From Symbiobacteriaceae bacterium (GTDB lineage Bacteria; Bacillota_E; Symbiobacteriia; Symbiobacteriales; Symbiobacteriaceae), in assembly GCA_027356675.1 (NCBI GenBank), contig DAHVXO010000241.1:1-24510 (forward strand): a DNA stretch of 24,510 bases, given 5' to 3'. A model generated the notes under the pieces. It saw only the letters and a program-made list of their open reading frames with translations, had not been told where the DNA came from and did no database searches. Both the position numbers and the translations under genes were made by a program. Shown here piece by piece: positions 8,961-15,299 of this stretch. The first letter of the stretch is position 1, and every line of letters starts with the position of its first letter.

Positions 8961-8989
8961 TTGATGTATGTGCCCCCCTAGTATATGCT
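8961..8989 (+). promoter_or_regulatory. Sigma-A-type promoter of the CC/Se-motif gene
   Basis: TTGATG (8961-8966), a 17-base spacer and TATGCT (8984-8989), reading toward the gene at 9028. Its -10 box overlaps that of the arsR promoter by two bases. Confidence 0.65.
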
Positions 8990-9008
8990 GGGTACGACCG
9001 GATTACAA
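8980..9008 (-). promoter_or_regulatory. Sigma-A-type promoter of the arsR operon with overlapping operator candidate
   Basis: On the minus strand: TTGTAA (9003-9008), a 17-base spacer and TATACT (8980-8985). The imperfect palindrome AGTATATGCT (8980-8989) covers both divergent -10 boxes and is a natural place for ArsR to block both directions. That it is the operator is inference. Confidence 0.72.
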
Positions 9009-9027
9009 GTACACAAAGGGTGGTGGC

Positions 9028-9318
9028 ATGGTGCGAGTCTTTCTGGAGCCTGAGGCGGCCGCCTTGATTCGGGAGAGCGGCGGGCAACTGATTCTTTATG
9101 AGGCGCCCTTCAGCGGGTGCTGCGGGATTGGCTCCGTGCCCGTTCCGTCCTGGGAAATTGGCCGGCCACGTCGACCTTTGGATGAATACCGGCTGGTAAT
9201 CTCCGATGGTGTGGAGGTGTACCTGGACAAGCAGTTCGACAGGTCCGACCGGACTGTGCAGGTCCGTTTGACGAAGATGCTCGGGTGGCGGTCCTTGTCG
9301 CTCTTTGTTCCCAATTGA
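9028..9318 (+). CDS. CC/Se-motif family protein (HesB-like small thiol protein)
   Basis: 96 residues, no signal peptide. It matches the small family described as 'CC/Se motif (seleno)proteins': a beta-rich start (VRVFLEPEAAALI), a glycine-flanked vicinal pair G30-C31-C32-G, a Pro-rich strand (VPVPSWEIGRP), then a 'DGVEVYLDK' strand and a C-terminal strand pair. In selenoprotein members one Cys is Sec; here both are TGC codons, so this is the all-Cys form. Function in the family is unknown; the vicinal thiols could bind As(III), but this is inference. ATG 9028 follows AAAGGGTGG. It diverges from arsR and has its own promoter and terminator. Confidence 0.75.
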   Translation: MVRVFLEPEAAALIRESGGQLILYEAPFSGCCGIGSVPVPSWEIGRPRRPLDEYRLVISDGVEVYLDKQFDRSDRTVQVRLTKMLGWRSLSLFVPN

Positions 9319-9333
9319 TGACCGCTCAGACAG

Positions 9334-9373
9334 ATAGCAGACAGTACGTCAGTCACGACGGGCTGTCTGCTAT
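9334..9373 (+). terminator. Terminator after the CC/Se-motif gene
   Basis: ATAGCAGACAG (9334-9344) pairs perfectly with CTGTCTGCTAT (9363-9373), followed directly by TTTTCATT. It isolates this gene from the MarR operon. Confidence 0.9.
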
Positions 9374-9381
9374 TTTTCATT

Positions 9382-9445
9382 GTTGTGCTTGACAACGAAT
9401 CTCGCACCAAATATTATTGCCTCAGACAACGTTGTGTCAGACAAC
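9382..9445 (+). promoter_or_regulatory. Paired MarR-type operators GTTGT-N5-ACAAC
   Basis: Two copies of GTTGT-N5-ACAAC lie at 9382-9396 and 9431-9445, identical at 12 of 15 positions. The first covers the -35 box, and the second lies downstream of the expected transcription start, before the ribosome binding site. A third, abutting palindrome ACAACGTTGT occupies 9426-9435. The layout suggests autorepression by the MarR protein encoded next. Confidence 0.7.
9389..9417 (+). promoter_or_regulatory. Near-consensus promoter of the marR-arsN-MFS-arsM operon
   Basis: TTGACA (9389-9394), 17-base spacer, TATTAT (9412-9417). It is the best promoter match in the window, consistent with an operon that is strong when derepressed. 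Confidence 0.82.
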
Positions 9446-9468
9446 AATCTCGGCGGAGGGTCAACCCT

Positions 9469-9936
9469 ATGGACGAAATGCGTGCGGGGTGGCTATTGCG
9501 TGAGGTGGCCCGGCTGCACAGCCAGCTCCAGCGGAACGAGGTCGTCATCTGCTGCGACACTTCCTCGACCCAGTGTCATCTCTTGACCGAACTGGATCGG
9601 AGCGGTCCCCTGCCGTTTGCAGAGCTGGTCCAACGGCTTAACACGGACAAAGGGTGGGTCAGCCGTACGGTGGAGGCGATGGCCCAGGACGGGGTGCTCA
9701 CAAAAGAACCGAAGCCTACTGATAAACGTACCGTTATCGTCGCTCTTACTCCAGCGGGCGGAGCCAAAGCCGCTGAGGTGGGTGCCACACTCAACAGCCA
9801 GTCGGGACGGGTCCTGCAGCGCGTTCCTGAGCGGGAGCGGCCCAATGTGCTCAGGGCGCTCGAACTACTGCATCAGGCCCTGGTAAGCGAAAGCACTGGC
9901 GACCCGGTTCAGATCCAGCTGGAGGAGGACGTGTAA
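9469..9936 (+). CDS. MarR-family transcriptional regulator
   Basis: 155 residues. The helix-turn-helix is at about 48-75 (PLPFAELVQRLNTDKGWVSRTVEAM) with a charged wing containing PTDKR at 83-87, then C-terminal dimerisation helices. MarR proteins usually repress their own operon until an organic ligand or thiol reagent binds. The second helix carries C28-C29 and C36, spaced so that three thiols could meet an arsenical. ATG 9469 is chosen over an upstream in-frame start because GGCGGAGGG (9452-9460) precedes it and the earlier codons lie in the operator region. The stop overlaps the next ATG by one base, so it is translationally coupled to the acetyltransferase. Confidence 0.9.
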   Translation: MDEMRAGWLLREVARLHSQLQRNEVVICCDTSSTQCHLLTELDRSGPLPFAELVQRLNTDKGWVSRTVEAMAQDGVLTKEPKPTDKRTVIVALTPAGGAKAAEVGATLNSQSGRVLQRVPERERPNVLRALELLHQALVSESTGDPVQIQLEEDV

Positions 9937-10862
9937 TGGAGACCGTTAACTTCCGCAGCGCCACCGGGGCTGACTGGCCGGCGGTATCGACGCTCCTGAC
10001 CCAGGCGGAACTGCCGACCGCTGGTGCCGAAGCCCGCCTGGAGCACTTCCTCCTGGCCTTCCGGGGCGAATATCTGGTGGCCAGTGCCGGACTTGAGGTC
10101 TACGGAACCACGGCGCTGCTTCGTTCGGTGGCCGTCAGCAAGACGGAACGGGGAACGGGCCTGGGCCAGGAGATTGCTCGCCGCCTGCTCGACCAGGCCT
10201 ATGAAGCCGGGCTGAAGCTGGTGGCACTCTTGACCACGACGGCCGACCGGTTCTTCCCCCGGTTCGGCTTTGCCACGGTAACCCGTGCGGGTCTGCCGGC
10301 CGAGATCTTCGCTTCGCCGGAGTTCCAGGGGGTCTGCCCCTTGTCGTCCACCGTCATGCGGCTTGACCTGGACCGGGCGCCCCTCCTGGTCCGGCCCGCG
10401 ACGGAGGCAGACATCCCGGCCATCACCCGCATCTACAACCAAGGCATTGAAGACAGGTCCACCCTCGAAACCCAACTCCGTACATACGATGAGCGCCAGC
10501 AGTGGCTGTCCGGCCATGGCGAACGTCACCCTGTTACCGTTGCGGTACGGCAGGGTGAGGTAATCGGCTGGGCATCGATCAACCAGTTCAACGTGCGCCA
10601 GGCCTACCGATTTGTCGGTGACGTCTCCGTCTACGTGGCTCGTGACGCTCGCCGAACCGGCGCCGGGCTGCGCCTCATGCAGGACCTGGTAGACCGGGCG
10701 AAGGGGCTTGACTATCACAAGTTGGTCCTGACCACCTTCCCGCACCTGCCAGCCGTGAAGCTGTATGAAAAGCTGGGGTTCCGACATGTGGGGGATTACC
10801 GGGAGCAGGGGCTCCTGGACGGAACCTGGGTCGACACACGGATTATGGAGTTCATTCTCTAG
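9936..10862 (+). CDS. arsN: Fused GNAT acetyltransferase, ArsN2-like domain plus ArsN1-like domain
   Basis: 308 residues, two complete GNAT domains. Residues 1-145 resemble ArsN2: LRSVAVSKTERGTGLG (acetyl-CoA loop about 71-77), LLTTTADRFFPRFGF and the conserved SPEFQGVCP with C134. Residues 150-308 resemble ArsN1 and phosphinothricin/methionine-sulfoximine acetyltransferases: VRPATEADIPAITRIYNQGIED, a second CoA loop at about 239-245, FPHLPAVKLYEKLGF and a C-terminal strand. ArsN1 detoxifies the antibiotic arsinothricin by N-acetylating its alpha-amino group; the ArsN2 substrate is unsettled. The two are normally separate genes, and I see no stop or shift between them. GGAGGAGG at 9921-9928 serves the ATG. 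Substrate is inferred from family and operon. Confidence 0.85.
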   Translation: METVNFRSATGADWPAVSTLLTQAELPTAGAEARLEHFLLAFRGEYLVASAGLEVYGTTALLRSVAVSKTERGTGLGQEIARRLLDQAYEAGLKLVALLTTTADRFFPRFGFATVTRAGLPAEIFASPEFQGVCPLSSTVMRLDLDRAPLLVRPATEADIPAITRIYNQGIEDRSTLETQLRTYDERQQWLSGHGERHPVTVAVRQGEVIGWASINQFNVRQAYRFVGDVSVYVARDARRTGAGLRLMQDLVDRAKGLDYHKLVLTTFPHLPAVKLYEKLGFRHVGDYREQGLLDGTWVDTRIMEFIL

Positions 10863-10876
10863 GAGGGTTCCTCGTC

Positions 10877-12100
10877 ATGGTCGCTGCAGTGGGGGTTCGC
10901 AAACGTCTTGCCACCTTTACAGGCCTTTCCCGCTCCTTCGGCATCTTCCTTGCTGGCCTTACGATTTCCAAGCTGGGCGATGCGCTTTACATGTTTGCCC
11001 TTCCGTGGATCGCCTACGACCTGAGCGGCTCCGCTGTTGTCATGGGCGCCCTGTACGCCACAGAGATCATCCCGATTCTGCTCTTCGGTGCCCTTGCCGG
11101 TGTCTTCGTCGACCGGATGGACCGTCGCAAGCTGATGATCATCTCCGACCTGCTGCGTGGGCTGATCGTGACCGCCATTCCAATCTTGGCGCTGCTCGGG
11201 ATGCTCCAAGTCTGGCACCTGTTCGTCGTGGCCTTCTCCCTGGCGCTCATCTCACTGATGTTTGACGTGGCAACGACCATTGCCATTCCGGAACTGGCCG
11301 GCAACGACTTGACCCGGGCAAATGCGGCGCACCAGCTGATTATGCAGCTTGGCTCGATGGGCGGCCCTGCTCTTGCTGGTCTGGTGATCGCAGCGTTCGG
11401 CGGCTACGGCGCCATGTGGATAAACGCACTCTCCTTCGGCGCAACGCTAGTGGCCATCCTGATGTTGCCCGCCTTCAAAAAGGTGAACAGCGGAGCCACC
11501 ACCAGCGGCGTGTTTACCGGCATGGTGGAAGGGTTCCGGTGGCTGTGGGGCAACGCTGTGATCAAGGTGCTCAGCTTCCAGGCCATGATCGGCAACTTCG
11601 GTTTCGGCATGGTCAGCGCTGTACTCATGTTCTACCTGCGCAGCGTGCTGGGCCTCACCTCAGAGATCAGCGGCCTGAACTACTCGATGTTGGGTGTGGG
11701 CGGCGTCATCGGCTCGCTGGCGATTGTGCCCCTGACCCGGCGGTTCCGGCGTGGCCAACTCTATCCTGCCATGCTGCTCTTGGGCATGACCGGCCTGCTG
11801 ATTATGGCGATGGTCCGGACCTGGTGGGCACCCGGCCTTGGCTTCGGTATGGTGTCAGCCTGCAACGTGGCCTGGGTCGTGCTCTCCACGTCGGTGCGTC
11901 AGGAGAATATCCCGTCCGATCTGATGGGGCGGGTACTCTCGTTCACCCGGGTGCTATCCACCGCTGCGATGCCGGTTGGCGCCACGCTGGGCGGCCTTCT
12001 GGTGGAACGGTTTGACCCGATGGTTGTCTTCTTGATTGCTGCGGGCACCAAGCTGGCTGAGGCGATGATCGCTCGGTTCTCTGCGATGCGGGCCCTGTAA
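10877..12100 (+). CDS. MFS efflux transporter (EntS/DHA3-like) in the arsN operon
   Basis: 407 residues, about twelve membrane helices. The MFS motif between helices 2 and 3 is at 75-85 (GVFVDRMDRRK). The general pattern matches the MFS_3 (EntS-like) drug or siderophore exporter group. Such carriers occur in ars operons and are proposed to export organoarsenicals; in arsinothricin producers a permease (ArsQ) has that job. Which arsenical, if any, this one carries cannot be read from sequence. TAGGAGGG precedes the ATG, and it starts 14 bases after the acetyltransferase gene. One plausible division of labour is acetylate, then export. Confidence 0.85.
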   Translation: MVAAVGVRKRLATFTGLSRSFGIFLAGLTISKLGDALYMFALPWIAYDLSGSAVVMGALYATEIIPILLFGALAGVFVDRMDRRKLMIISDLLRGLIVTAIPILALLGMLQVWHLFVVAFSLALISLMFDVATTIAIPELAGNDLTRANAAHQLIMQLGSMGGPALAGLVIAAFGGYGAMWINALSFGATLVAILMLPAFKKVNSGATTSGVFTGMVEGFRWLWGNAVIKVLSFQAMIGNFGFGMVSAVLMFYLRSVLGLTSEISGLNYSMLGVGGVIGSLAIVPLTRRFRRGQLYPAMLLLGMTGLLIMAMVRTWWAPGLGFGMVSACNVAWVVLSTSVRQENIPSDLMGRVLSFTRVLSTAAMPVGATLGGLLVERFDPMVVFLIAAGTKLAEAMIARFSAMRAL

Positions 12101-12127
12101 CGGGCCAAAGAAACGGAGGGTTCCGAA

Positions 12128-12928
12128 ATGGATGCACATGAGACGCGTACAGTTGTCCGGAATCGATACGCACAGACCGCTCAGGAAGGTGGCTGCTGCG
12201 CCACACCGACGAGGCCTGATTCGACCGGATGTTGCGGGGGCGGCAGCATCATCTCTGTTGCAGATCTTGCCAAGACGATCGGTTATTCCGATGATGAACT
12301 GGCGGTGGTCCCCGCTGGGGCGAACCTCGGGCTGGGCTGCGGCAACCCCCAGGCCATTGCATCGATCCGGCCAGGCGAAACAATGCTCGACCTGGGATCG
12401 GGTGCCGGTTTCGACTGCTTCCTCGCTGCCCGCCAGGTGGGGGAGAGCGGCCGTGTCATTGGGGTCGACATGACGCCCGAAATGCTAGCGAAGGCCCGGG
12501 CGAACGCCCGGACCGGCGGATGGCAAAACGTCGAGTTCCGCCTGGGCGAGATCGAGCACCTGCCTTTGGCGGATCAGAGCGTAGACGTGATCATCTCCAA
12601 CTGCGTCATTAACCTGTCGCCCGAGAAGCCTTTGGTCTTCCGGGAGGCGTTCCGGGTGTTGAAGCCCGGCGGCCGCCTCGCCGTTTCCGATATGGTGGCG
12701 AGTATGGCGCTGCCGCCCGAAGTGCAGCAGGACCTGGCGCTTTACGCCGGGTGTATCGCCGGGGCGGCTACGATCCAGGAGCTTAACACAATGCTGGCCG
12801 AGGTCGGGTTCGTGGAGATCAACATTACTCCCAAGGACAGCCGTGAGCTACTGCAGACCTGGGGCACCGATACGAGGCTGGAAGACGTGGTCTTCTCGGC
12901 AAATATCCAGGCCGTTCGCCCGCGATAG
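12128..12928 (+). CDS. arsM: Arsenite S-adenosylmethionine methyltransferase
   Basis: 266 residues, class I SAM methyltransferase. It methylates As(III) stepwise to mono-, di- and trimethyl arsenicals. The SAM site is MLDLGSGAGFDCF at 86-98, with acidic GVD at about 112-114. The three conserved arsenic-binding cysteines are C71 (GLGCGNP), C159 (ISNCVINLSP) and C209 (AGCIAGA). Two further Cys pairs at 23-24 and 35-36 are typical N-terminal ArsM thiols. The ATG follows GGAGGG, 27 bases after the MFS gene, making it the last gene of the operon. Methylarsenite is more toxic than arsenite, so an exporter in the same operon makes sense. A strong hairpin follows. Confidence 0.96.
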   Translation: MDAHETRTVVRNRYAQTAQEGGCCATPTRPDSTGCCGGGSIISVADLAKTIGYSDDELAVVPAGANLGLGCGNPQAIASIRPGETMLDLGSGAGFDCFLAARQVGESGRVIGVDMTPEMLAKARANARTGGWQNVEFRLGEIEHLPLADQSVDVIISNCVINLSPEKPLVFREAFRVLKPGGRLAVSDMVASMALPPEVQQDLALYAGCIAGAATIQELNTMLAEVGFVEINITPKDSRELLQTWGTDTRLEDVVFSANIQAVRPR

Positions 12929-13003
12929 AGTGAACGCTGGTGACTAGCAGACACCTCTCTTGATAGTCGGCTATCCACGAAAGCCGCACCGTTTTTGCGC
13001 ACT

Positions 13004-13036
13004 ACAAAGGCCGAGGACGTCATCCTCGGCCTTTGT
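13004..13036 (+). terminator. Hairpin terminator after arsM
   Basis: A perfect 14-bp stem: ACAAAGGCCGAGGA (13004-13017) with its complement (13023-13036), 5-base loop. A clear T-run is missing, but its position 75 bases after arsM fits an operon end. Confidence 0.72.
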
Positions 13037-13151
13037 ATGCGTCGCCGTCGTCGCATCAGGGAGGACGCCACCGCCCGCCCTTGGGGATGTTAGCAGGCAA
13101 CGCGGCAAACGACGCCGAAGTCATGGTAGTGGCTTAAACGCGGGAGAGGTG

Positions 13152-14081
13152 ATGCGTCTGTCGGATTGGCTGGAACAACTGCATCACTGGGCCATCACCG
13201 AGCGTCAGCCACGGCTGACGGCAAAGACGCTGAAAGACTACAGCCAAGATCTGAGGAACTTTGCGAGGTGGGTTGACACCGCTCGAGGTCAGCCATTTCT
13301 GCCCGCACTACTTAGGCATGAGGATGCCGAAGCATGGAAGCAGCACGAACTCGCCCGAGGGCGTCGCCCCAGTAGCATCAACCGGGCCCTGGCCGCCTTG
13401 CGTTTTCTTGCCGAATGGCTGAAGAAAACCGGACAGACGGAGGATCGGCTGCTAGACAAACTGAAGCAGGTCCCACGCGAAGAAGTCGAAAGCTATCGAT
13501 GGCTTGAACTCACAGAGATCGTTCGGCTCTATCGGGCCATTAGGACGGTGCCGGGATGGAGCGACCGTCGCCGCGTCATGACAGAAGCTCTACTCCGAAT
13601 CATGCTGGAGGCCGGCCTTCGAGTCGATGAAACGGCAAATCTCCGCCTGGACGATCTCTCCCTGACCCCCTTGGACCAAGCGCACCTAACAGTGCGAGCC
13701 GGAAGAGGCGGCCATAGTAGACGAGTTCCATTCGGGCAGGATCTTCAACAATCCCTCACGGCATGGCTCGCGCTACGTAAAGGCAGCACTCCATGGCTCT
13801 TCCCTGGCTCAAGAGCGTCTCGATTAGGGCACAGTGCCATTGGCAATTCGGTGCGGGTGCTGGCAAAGACCGCTGGCATCCAAGCAGTGACGTGCCAGAC
13901 CCTACGGGTTACCTGCGGGCACATGCTCTACCTCAAGACGAAGAATCTGTGGATCGTAGCAGCCCTGATGGGCCACTTTTCCGCCGACGGACAACCGCTC
14001 CCTTCTGGCTGCGCCAACTATGTGTACCGGCCTGGCCAGGAACTGGAAATGCCGGATCTGGACGCCTATCTTTGTGAGTGA
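13152..14081 (+). CDS. Degenerate tyrosine recombinase of the Tn3-type transposon
   Basis: 309 residues. The N-terminal SAM-like DNA-binding domain (about 1-100) and the C-terminal catalytic fold are recognisable: arginine I at R157 (AGLRVDE), arginine II at R252, the Leu/Met-Gly-His motif at H275 and tyrosine candidates Y290/Y292. Two expected residues differ: the beta-hairpin Lys is replaced (GRGGHSR at 184-190), and the first His of HxxR is Gln (QTLR, 249-252). The LGH-Tyr spacing is also long. It may be a partner subunit or accessory protein rather than a full recombinase. I chose ATG 13152 with GGGAGAGG upstream. The upstream extension of the frame runs into the arsM terminator. It precedes the intact recombinase and transposase genes. 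Confidence 0.8.
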   Translation: MRLSDWLEQLHHWAITERQPRLTAKTLKDYSQDLRNFARWVDTARGQPFLPALLRHEDAEAWKQHELARGRRPSSINRALAALRFLAEWLKKTGQTEDRLLDKLKQVPREEVESYRWLELTEIVRLYRAIRTVPGWSDRRRVMTEALLRIMLEAGLRVDETANLRLDDLSLTPLDQAHLTVRAGRGGHSRRVPFGQDLQQSLTAWLALRKGSTPWLFPGSRASRLGHSAIGNSVRVLAKTAGIQAVTCQTLRVTCGHMLYLKTKNLWIVAALMGHFSADGQPLPSGCANYVYRPGQELEMPDLDAYLCE

Positions 14082-14106
14082 CAAGACAAACACAACAAAT
14101 GTTGAA

Positions 14107-14144
14107 AGAGCGGCCCAGGCAACTACTAGCCTGTTGGCCGCTCT
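14107..14144 (+). terminator. Hairpin after the first recombinase gene
   Basis: AGAGCGGCC-CAGGC pairs with GCCTG-TT-GGCCGCTCT (14107-14120 with 14129-14144), 8-base loop and a two-base bulge. No T-run follows. It may terminate transcription or form part of the recombination region. Confidence 0.5.
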
Positions 14145-14204
14145 CGTGCTGTGAATGGGGTCCTTGAAGATTGGCGCCGCGTGACTTCCGATCAGGTATG
14201 GGCA

Positions 14205-14244
14205 CGGACAGATAAATCCGCCACAATGCGGACAAATAACTCCG
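14205..14244. other. Candidate tyrosine-recombinase core site
   Basis: CGGACAGATAAATCCG (14205-14220) and CGGACAAATAACTCCG (14229-14244) flank an 8-base spacer CCACAATG. Each unit begins CGGA and ends TCCG, so the pair reads both as direct and as inverted arms. Two roughly 15-bp arms around a 6-8 base spacer is the usual crossover architecture. It lies between the two recombinase genes, where such Tn3 elements keep their resolution site. This is inference from layout. Confidence 0.5.
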
Positions 14245-14310
14245 TCCGTAACAAGCGGCCTGTGTTTCGCAGAGGTATTTCTTAGATTATCTTGGACACG
14301 GGGGATTTCC

Positions 14311-15222
14311 ATGCTGATCAGTGAACTGGCTGATGCCTTTCTGACCGCAAATCAGAACAGTTACTTGGCCAACACTCGCCGAGCCTATGGTTACGACCTT
14401 GGCTTATTCACCCGCGCCTTTCCCGAACTCCCCGTTGAGGAGATCACCGTTCAGCATCTACGGGCATTCCTGACAGCCACGGCCGTCCTGGCCCCGTCCA
14501 CTCTCGCCCGGCGGCAGGCAACGCTCCGCTCCTGCTTCGGCTGGGCATTTCGTAACGACCTGGTGGGCGCTGACCCAACCGGAAAGCTGGAGCCGATCAA
14601 GGTTCCGCAACGAGACCCGCGGCCCCTAACGGAAGCCCAGGTGGAGGCCATTCTGGCGGCGGTACCCACCGCCGAGAAGCGTAACCGCCTCTTCTTCACC
14701 TTGCTCTATGAGACAGGGATGCGCGTCGGGGAGGCGCTGGGGCTGCAGGTGCAGCAGGTGAACCTCAACGAAGTAGACGGTGGATACCTCCGGGTAATCG
14801 GCAAGGGCGACAAGGAACGGATCGTTCCCTTGATCGACGCCCCGCGCACGGTCCGGCTGCTGCGCGAGGTCTTGAAGAAGGTTGGTACCGTGGGCCCCCT
14901 CTTCCGTGGAGACGCCAGTAAGGGTGGCCACGCCGGCCAGGCGCTGGACTACACGACCATGTACTATCACTTTGAGCGATACGTGGCGGCCGTACAGGAG
15001 AAGCACGCCGGTTCGTTCCAGGGGGAAGCCGAACCCATTACGATTCACCGCTTCCGACACACCTTTGCGACTCTCCGGCTAAAGGACGGGGTGAGCCTGC
15101 CTTCCGTGCGGAAACTTCTGGGGCACAAGAACCTCCAGACCACCCTCCGGTACGCTGAAACGGACCTCGATACGATCAAAAAGGAGCTCTCCGAGGCCCG
15201 GCGCCGCCGCAACCGTAGATAG
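14311..15222 (+). CDS. Tyrosine recombinase (XerC/D-like, TnpI role)
   Basis: 303 residues. Residues 1-85 form the core-binding domain, and the rest is the catalytic domain. All six active-site residues can be placed: R138 (GMRVGE), K165 or K168 (GKGDKER), H246 and R249 (HRFRH), H272 (LLGHKN) and Y281 (TTLRYAE). In Tn3-family elements such as Tn4430 the tyrosine recombinase resolves the cointegrate made by the transposase at an internal site; that role is likely here from position. ATG 14311 is preceded by GGGGG with short spacing. It ends 77 bases before tnpA and shares its direction. Confidence 0.92.
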   Translation: MLISELADAFLTANQNSYLANTRRAYGYDLGLFTRAFPELPVEEITVQHLRAFLTATAVLAPSTLARRQATLRSCFGWAFRNDLVGADPTGKLEPIKVPQRDPRPLTEAQVEAILAAVPTAEKRNRLFFTLLYETGMRVGEALGLQVQQVNLNEVDGGYLRVIGKGDKERIVPLIDAPRTVRLLREVLKKVGTVGPLFRGDASKGGHAGQALDYTTMYYHFERYVAAVQEKHAGSFQGEAEPITIHRFRHTFATLRLKDGVSLPSVRKLLGHKNLQTTLRYAETDLDTIKKELSEARRRRNRR

Positions 15223-15299
15223 CCTCGCAGGGACAAAGGGCGCTTCGTCCGAAGATTGGTAAAGCAGCTTGTACCCAGCAAGGGAGGCAGCCTACCGCC

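Noticed and set aside
9115..9126. Selenocysteine in the CC/Se-motif protein
   Set aside because: Both codons are TGC. There is no in-frame TGA at the motif, so no Sec insertion is implied.
13083..13120. Possible left terminal repeat of the Tn3 element, a 38-base block starting GGGG just before the first recombinase gene
   Set aside because: Only about 18 of 38 bases match the right end, and the flank CCCTT does not equal the predicted duplication TCTTC. It is too weak to call.
14157..14194. GGGGTCC block between the recombinase genes as a terminal repeat
   Set aside because: After the first five bases the match to the right end is near chance level, and it would split the transposition module.
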